NCBI GenBank assembly: GCA_965199765.1
Contig: CBDATC010000001.1
Location: 744,001-808,000 of the forward strand
Direction of reading: 5' to 3'
Source: JAPOXR01 sp965199765
Lineage (GTDB): Bacteria > Pseudomonadota > Alphaproteobacteria > Rhodobacterales > Rhodobacteraceae
Length of the DNA stretch: 64,000 nucleotides
The notes below the pieces were generated by a model. That model had not been told where the DNA came from. It made no database searches and saw only the letters and a list, made by a program, of their open reading frames with translations. A program made the translations under genes and the position numbers. Below are positions 58,826 through 64,000 of this stretch, piece after piece; positions within the stretch are counted from its first letter, which is position 1; each line of letters opens with the position of its first letter.

Positions 58826-61438
58826 TCAATGAAGCGTTACCGGGACGGCTTGCTGTGGAACCTCGCCTGCGCCATTGACAATCAGTCCGAACTCAGCATC
58901 GCCACAAACCTCGATTTTGCCACCGTCCGAAATACTGCCGTCAAGCAGACCCTCCGCCAGCCGATTCTGCAAGTGTTTCTGCAAGACGCGCTTCAGAGGC
59001 CTTGCTCCGTACACCGGATCATAGCCGGCTTGGGCCAGCCACTCGCGCGCCCCGCTGTCGACCAACAGTTCCAAATCACGGTCTTCCAAGCGGGCGCGTA
59101 GCCTATCAAGCTGAATATCCACAATCGCTGTCATGGACTTTGGAGACAAACGTTCAAACACAATGATCTCATCCAAGCGGTTCAGAAACTCCGGTCGGAA
59201 GCGACTGTTCACTGCTTGCATCACGTCATCCTCAGCCTCATTCGCGGCAACGCCATCAGGCAGAAGTGAGAGTTTTTCTGACCCTAGATTTGATGTCATG
59301 ATGATCAGTGTTTGCTTGAAGTCGGCTGTGCGGCCTTGGCCATCGGTCAAAACACCATCATCCAGCACCTGCAGCAACAAATTAAACACATCGGGATGGG
59401 CTTTTTCGACTTCATCAAGAAGAATCACTTGGTAGGGTCTTCGACGAACAGCTTCGGTTAACGCTCCTCCTTCGTCGTATCCGACATAACCCGGCGGAGC
59501 GCCAATCAAGCGCGCGACTGAATGCTTCTCCATATATTCCGACATATCAATGCGGATCATCGCCGCTTCATCATCAAACAAAAACTCGGCCAAAGCTTTC
59601 GTAAGTTCGGTTTTTCCAACTCCTGTGGGACCCAAAAACAGGAATGATCCGATAGGCCGCCCCGGGTCATTCAACCCGGCCCGGGCCCTCCGCACAGCGT
59701 CCGCCACCGCCTTCACCGCCCTTTCTTGGGCAACCACACGCCGCGCGATGACCTTTTCCATTCGCAGCAGTTTCTCCCGCTCGCCTTCGAGCATTTTCGA
59801 GGTTGGAATTCCTGTCCAGCGTTCGACCACTTCAGCAATCTGTTCCGGTCTTACAACCTCGCCAACCATCGCTGGCGCTGTCGATGCTTCCAATTCCTTA
59901 AGTTCAGCTACCAGACCGGGGATAATTCCGTAAGCAAGTTCACCTGCTCTCGCGAGGTCTCCGTCACTCTGAGTTCTCTCAAGTTCAGCGCGGCGCAGAT
60001 CCAGTTGCTCCTTGCAATCGCGCGCGGCCGCCAGCCGATCCCTCTCGGCCTGCCACTTGGCTGTGATCTCCTGAGACTCATCAATCATGCGCGCCAATTC
60101 AGTCTCGATTTTTGCCAATCGATCGCGAGATGCCGAGTCCTTTTCCTTTTTCAATGCTTCAGCTTCAATCTGCTTCTGCAGAAGTTCACGATCAAGCGCA
60201 TCAAGCTCTTCTGGCTTTGAATCCACTTCCATACGCAGTCGGCTGGCCGCTTCATCGACAAGGTCAATCGCCTTGTCCGGTAGGAATCTATCCGTGATAT
60301 AGCGATTCGACAGGGTAGAAGCCGCGACCAATGAAGAATCTGCGATGCGCACGCCATGATGCAGTTCGTATTTCTCCTTGATCCCCCGCAGGATAGAAAT
60401 CGTATCTGCCATGGTCGGTTCGGTTATGTAGACCGGCTGAAATCGCCTCGCGAGCGCAGCGTCTTTCTCAATGTATTTTCGATACTCGTTCAACGTCGTC
60501 GCGCCAACACAGCGCAGATCGCCACGCGCCAGCGCTGGTTTGAGTAAATTGGACGCATCCATTGAACCCTCGGTATTGCCGGCTCCAACCAGCAAATGCA
60601 GTTCATCGATGAACAAAACGATGCCGCCCGCAGCATGTTCAATCTCCGAGAGAACAGCTTTCAATCGCTCCTCAAATTCACCTCTGTATTTTGCGCCGGC
60701 AATCAGCGATCCCATGTCAAGCTCCATAAGACGCTTGCCCTTAAGACTTTCAGGGATGTCGCCTTTGACAATGCGGATTGCCAAACCTTCGGCAATCGCG
60801 GTCTTGCCGACACCTGGCTCGCCAATGAGCACAGGGTTGTTTTTTGTTCGACGACTCAACACCTGCATCACTCTTCGGATTTCTTCGTCCCTCCCAATGA
60901 TCGGGTCGATTTTTCCACTTTTGGCCTCGTCTGTCAGGTCGCGAGCGAATTGTTTCAACGCGTCATAATTCGCATCCGCTGTCGCGCTGTTTGCCATGCG
61001 TCCCTTTCTCAATTCTTGGATCGCCGACTTAAGCATTCCGGCATCAACACCTGCATCCTTCAGGATTGATCTTGCTTCGGTTTTGATCATGGCCAATGCA
61101 CTCAGAAGCAGCTCTGCCGTTACGAATCCATCGCCTTGCGCCGAGGCTTGCTTGCTTGCTTCGGCAAGCACGCGCGCACTCTCTTGATTAAGATACAATG
61201 CCCCGTTGCCACCTCGCACCTTTGGCCTCTTGGCGACCGCTTTTTCAGCTGCCTGCCCGGCTGCGACCGCATCACCTCCGGCCTTGCTGATCAAACTTGC
61301 GGGCAGTTTTTCCGGCTCCTGCAGTATCGCCGCCAAAAGGTGGATCGGGGCAACCTGCTGTTCTTCAGCAACGGCGGCGATCTCGGTGCCTTTGGCTAAC
61401 AGATCTCGTAATCTTTCTGTGTAAATGCTCGTGTTCAT
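58826..61438 (-). CDS. clpB: ClpB, ATP-dependent disaggregase
   Basis: An 870-residue AAA+ chaperone that works with DnaK to dissolve protein aggregates. It has an N-terminal Clp domain with two repeats, a first ATPase (Walker A GEPGVGKT, 206-213), the coiled-coil middle domain (residues about 400-520) that distinguishes ClpB from ClpA, and a second ATPase (GPTGVGKT) followed by the C-terminal domain. Length is normal. AAGGAG precedes the ATG. A candidate heat-shock promoter lies about 75-105 bp upstream. Confidence 0.96.
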   Translation of the reverse strand: MNTSIYTERLRDLLAKGTEIAAVAEEQQVAPIHLLAAILQEPEKLPASLISKAGGDAVAAGQAAEKAVAKRPKVRGGNGALYLNQESARVLAEASKQASAQGDGFVTAELLLSALAMIKTEARSILKDAGVDAGMLKSAIQELRKGRMANSATADANYDALKQFARDLTDEAKSGKIDPIIGRDEEIRRVMQVLSRRTKNNPVLIGEPGVGKTAIAEGLAIRIVKGDIPESLKGKRLMELDMGSLIAGAKYRGEFEERLKAVLSEIEHAAGGIVLFIDELHLLVGAGNTEGSMDASNLLKPALARGDLRCVGATTLNEYRKYIEKDAALARRFQPVYITEPTMADTISILRGIKEKYELHHGVRIADSSLVAASTLSNRYITDRFLPDKAIDLVDEAASRLRMEVDSKPEELDALDRELLQKQIEAEALKKEKDSASRDRLAKIETELARMIDESQEITAKWQAERDRLAAARDCKEQLDLRRAELERTQSDGDLARAGELAYGIIPGLVAELKELEASTAPAMVGEVVRPEQIAEVVERWTGIPTSKMLEGEREKLLRMEKVIARRVVAQERAVKAVADAVRRARAGLNDPGRPIGSFLFLGPTGVGKTELTKALAEFLFDDEAAMIRIDMSEYMEKHSVARLIGAPPGYVGYDEGGALTEAVRRRPYQVILLDEVEKAHPDVFNLLLQVLDDGVLTDGQGRTADFKQTLIIMTSNLGSEKLSLLPDGVAANEAEDDVMQAVNSRFRPEFLNRLDEIIVFERLSPKSMTAIVDIQLDRLRARLEDRDLELLVDSGAREWLAQAGYDPVYGARPLKRVLQKHLQNRLAEGLLDGSISDGGKIEVCGDAEFGLIVNGAGEVPQQAVPVTLH

Positions 61439-61513
61439 TCAAATACTCTCCTTTGTTAAGCCCCTGCTTTGCAGTGCCCGGCTGCGGCACACCAACGGCG
61501 CAGGTCTTGACTA

Positions 61514-61544
61514 AAATCTGGGAACCGAAGCGGCTAAATTCAAG
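61514..61544 (-). promoter_or_regulatory. Candidate sigma-32 (RpoH) promoter of clpB
   Basis: On the minus strand CTTGAA (complement of 61539-61544) is followed after 16 bases by CCCAGATTT (complement of 61514-61522). This resembles the heat-shock consensus CTTGAA and CCCCATNT. The start would lie about 70 bp before the clpB ATG. clpB is a classical RpoH target. Confidence 0.55.
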
Positions 61545-62035
61545 GTCTACGGCTTTTGCGCTCACCTCAGACAATGTTGAACATCAGCAGGTTTCGAGCG
61601 ATATGAGGATCTTGGATCCTTCTTCCTGAATGTGAATTGCGTCCAGAGATTTTCCTTGGTTTTTGGTTCCCTGGAACTGGCTGCGACCGCAGAATGAAAA
61701 TCGGCGCGAACCAGTGAATTCAGTTGATCAGCTTTCTGGTTCGATCATATCAGAATCACCAATCGGAAGATTTCGGCCGCTCCTCGGTCGCGCACGGGTT
61801 CAAACTTACGGAGCCAACGCCTTTACTCGGCCAGACAATAAGCCGCGCCGACATATTCGAGTCGTTTCCCGCCATGAAGAACAATGCTTTACGGCGCATT
61901 CAATAATTCAGCAGGTGCACGAAGCGCACCTGCATTATATTCGCAGCACTTGTCTAAGAACGGTTGTTAACCGCGACTGAACAGCCGGCCGATCTCACTT
62001 CGGTCTAGAACCAAGGACCCAATGTCAAACAGATT
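61545..62035. other. Intergenic stretch between clpB and katG
   Basis: About 490 bp with no supported gene. A hairpin, GCAGGTGC at 61911-61918 and GCACCTGC at 61926-61933, lies about 100 bp after the katG stop and may be its terminator, though it has no T-run. Confidence 0.4.
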
Positions 62036-64000
62036 TCATCTGTCGGCATTCATCACTTTGGTCCAAGCCGCCGCAAAGTCTTTGACAAATTTCCCCGCTG
62101 CGGTGCTCTGACCATAGATCTCGGCGATTGCACGAAGCTGGGAATTCGAACCGAAAACCAGATCAACCCGGGTTGCAGTCCACCGCACTTCGCCGGTTTC
62201 GCGATCCCGGCCTTCGAACAAATCTTCCGCTTCGGACATGGCAGTCCATTCAGTCGACATATCCAGCAAATTAACAAAAAAATCGTTGGTCAGTGTTCCC
62301 GGCGAATGTGTGAGCACGCCATGCTTCGTGCCGCCATGGTTAACGCCAAGTGCACGGAGACCGCCCACCAGCACTGTCATTTCCGGAGCGGTCAGCCCAA
62401 GCAGCTGAGCGCGATCAACCAACATCTGTTCGGACGGCGCACCCAACCCGGATTTCCCAAAGTTTCTGAATCCATCAGCTTGCGGTTCAAGCACTTCAAA
62501 ACTCTCGGCATCGGTCTGCGCTGCGGTTGCATCCATGCGTCCGGGAGAAAACGGCAGAGCGAATCCTTGCCCCGCAGCTTGCGCCGCCTGCTCAATCGCA
62601 GCGCACCCACCGAGCACAATCAAATCCGCCAGCGACACCCGCTTGCCGTCTTTCGAACCGTTGAAATCCGTCTGCACAGCCTCCAACGCTGACAAAACAC
62701 CAGCCAGTTTTGCTGGTTCGTTTGCTTCCCAATCCTTCTGCGGAGATAACCGGATGCGAGATCCGTTTGCTCCGCCGCGCCTGTCTGAACCGCGATAGGT
62801 CGAAGCTGAAGACCAAGCTGCCGCGATCAGATCGGCCGGAGCGACACCGCTGGCAAGAATCTTTGTTTTCAGCCGCTCAATGTCGTTGTCATCAATCAAA
62901 TCATGATCCAGCGGTGGAATCGGATCCTGCCAGATCAAGTCCTCGTCAGGCACCTCATCGCCAAGGTAAAAGGATTTTGGCCCCATATCGCGATGGGTCA
63001 ATTTGAACCAAGCGCGGGCAAATGCATCGGCAAACTCATCCGGATTTTTGTGGAAATGCCGTGAGATTTTTTCATAATCCGGGTCCATCCGCAAAGCCAT
63101 GTCAGCCGTTGACATGAATATCGGCACCCGCTTTGACGCATCCTCGGCATCCGGCGCCATGTCTTCTTCCGCCAAATTAACAGGAGTCCACATATGCGCG
63201 CCCGCTGGACTCTTGGTTAATTCCCATTCATATTTGAATAGAACGTCAAAAAAGCCCATATCCCATTGAGTCGGATTTGATGTCCAAGCGCCTTCAAGTC
63301 CCGAGGTTATGGTGTCGATGCCTTTGCCGCTGCGATAGGACGACAACCAGCCGAGTCCCATCGCCTCAATTGAACCGCCTTCGGGATCCGGGCCGACATG
63401 CGCTGGGTCTCCAGCTCCATGCATCTTTCCGAAGGTATGGCCGCCAGCGACAAGCGCAACGGTTTCGTAATCATTCATGGCCATGCGACCGAAAGTTTCG
63501 CGAATGTCATGCCCCTGCGCCACCGGATCAGGATTGCCGTTCGGTCCCTCCGGATTCACATAGATCAAGCCCATCTGCACCGCAGCCAGTGGATTTTCCA
63601 GTTCCCGTTCGCCGGAATACCGGACATCGCCCAGCCATTCAGTTTCGGCCCCCCAATAGATGTCCTCTTCAGGCTCCCACACATCGCAGCGGCCCGCGCC
63701 GAACCCGAATATTTTTCCACCCATCGACTCGATGGCCACATTGCCGGCAATAATAATCAGATCTGCCCACGAGATCGCATCACCGTATTTTTGCTTAATC
63801 GGCCAAAGGAGCCGACGCGCTTTGTCCAAATTGCCATTATCCGGCCAGCTGTTGAGCGGTGCAAAACGCTGCGTTCCCGTTCGTCCGCCGCCACGTCCGT
63901 CCGCCGTCCGATAGGTGCCTGCGCTATGCCAAGCCATTCGAATAAACAGACCGCCATAGTGCCCATAATCGGCAGGCCACCAGTCCTGACTGTCAGTCAT
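62036..64000 (-). CDS. katG: Catalase-peroxidase, truncated at the window edge (5' end missing)
   Basis: The visible 654 codons of a bifunctional haem enzyme that destroys hydrogen peroxide. The distal residues RMAWHSAGTYR (Arg21, Trp24 and His25 of the visible part) and the proximal haem ligand in VAGGHTFGKMHGAG are present. Tyr of IYVNPEGPNG belongs to the Met-Tyr-Trp adduct. The C-terminal domain is complete. Members are usually about 720-740 residues, so roughly 60-80 N-terminal codons lie beyond 64000; the ATG at 64000 is therefore internal. It is transcribed towards clpB. Confidence 0.95.
   Translation of the reverse strand: MTDSQDWWPADYGHYGGLFIRMAWHSAGTYRTADGRGGGRTGTQRFAPLNSWPDNGNLDKARRLLWPIKQKYGDAISWADLIIIAGNVAIESMGGKIFGFGAGRCDVWEPEEDIYWGAETEWLGDVRYSGERELENPLAAVQMGLIYVNPEGPNGNPDPVAQGHDIRETFGRMAMNDYETVALVAGGHTFGKMHGAGDPAHVGPDPEGGSIEAMGLGWLSSYRSGKGIDTITSGLEGAWTSNPTQWDMGFFDVLFKYEWELTKSPAGAHMWTPVNLAEEDMAPDAEDASKRVPIFMSTADMALRMDPDYEKISRHFHKNPDEFADAFARAWFKLTHRDMGPKSFYLGDEVPDEDLIWQDPIPPLDHDLIDDNDIERLKTKILASGVAPADLIAAAWSSASTYRGSDRRGGANGSRIRLSPQKDWEANEPAKLAGVLSALEAVQTDFNGSKDGKRVSLADLIVLGGCAAIEQAAQAAGQGFALPFSPGRMDATAAQTDAESFEVLEPQADGFRNFGKSGLGAPSEQMLVDRAQLLGLTAPEMTVLVGGLRALGVNHGGTKHGVLTHSPGTLTNDFFVNLLDMSTEWTAMSEAEDLFEGRDRETGEVRWTATRVDLVFGSNSQLRAIAEIYGQSTAAGKFVKDFAAAWTKVMNADR

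Noticed and set aside
63998..64000. ATG at the window edge as the katG start
   Set aside because: The protein would begin too close to the distal haem motif; homologues have some 60-80 more residues, so the gene runs out of the window.

Overview
The window is a chromosomal piece of an alphaproteobacterium. The evidence is an rRNA operon in the usual alphaproteobacterial order (16S, tRNA-Ile, tRNA-Ala, 23S, 5S, tRNA-fMet), a DUF2794 gene, and lineage-typical neighbours (YbbN with Trm112 and a UbiH-type monooxygenase; ExoIII with an OmpR-like regulator; MsrP/MsrQ). The genus cannot be fixed by eye. Catabolic importers, a P450, an ankyrin protein, decayed mobile elements and a type III restriction system would suit a marine or host-associated heterotroph, but that is inference.

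Left part (1-11.5 kb): the start of xseA, a 2Fe-2S ferredoxin and a SnoaL-like protein, then three tandem, damaged copies of an Rpn-type (PD-(D/E)XK, transposase_31) gene. Next comes a minus-strand operon of a double SnoaL-domain protein, a sugar-type binding protein and two permeases. A second double SnoaL gene is divergent from it. No ATPase gene accompanies the importer.

Middle (11.8-28 kb) is mostly housekeeping: a TPR protein coupled to a UbiH-like FAD monooxygenase, Trm112, YbbN, ExoIII, two orphan response regulators, a decayed IS, an LCMT-like methyltransferase, an overlooked Rpn pseudogene, HspQ, gamma-glutamyltransferase, DUF2794, NlpC/P60, a leucyl aminopeptidase and aspartate-semialdehyde dehydrogenase.

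At 28.2-33.5 kb lies a type III restriction-modification pair, placed between asd and a tRNA-Pro. It is followed by an SDR, leuB, a non-pyrrolysine MttB-family methyltransferase, and a complete peptide-type ABC importer with a fused double ATPase. A cytochrome P450 follows. Together these last genes look like uptake and demethylation of a methylated amine, though the substrate is unknown.

From 45.7 to 51.3 kb the DNA is accessory: an ankyrin protein, a secreted HNH/Excalibur nuclease, a 112-bp MITE with a clean 4-bp target duplication, the tail of a TrlF-like ATPase, an intact AlbA-type ATP-binding protein and transposase debris. A copy of the tRNA-fMet 3' end with a terminator marks one side of this possible island and the real tRNA-fMet marks the other. 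The rRNA operon (51.4-56.5 kb), msrPQ, clpB with a heat-shock-like promoter and the truncated start of katG finish the window.
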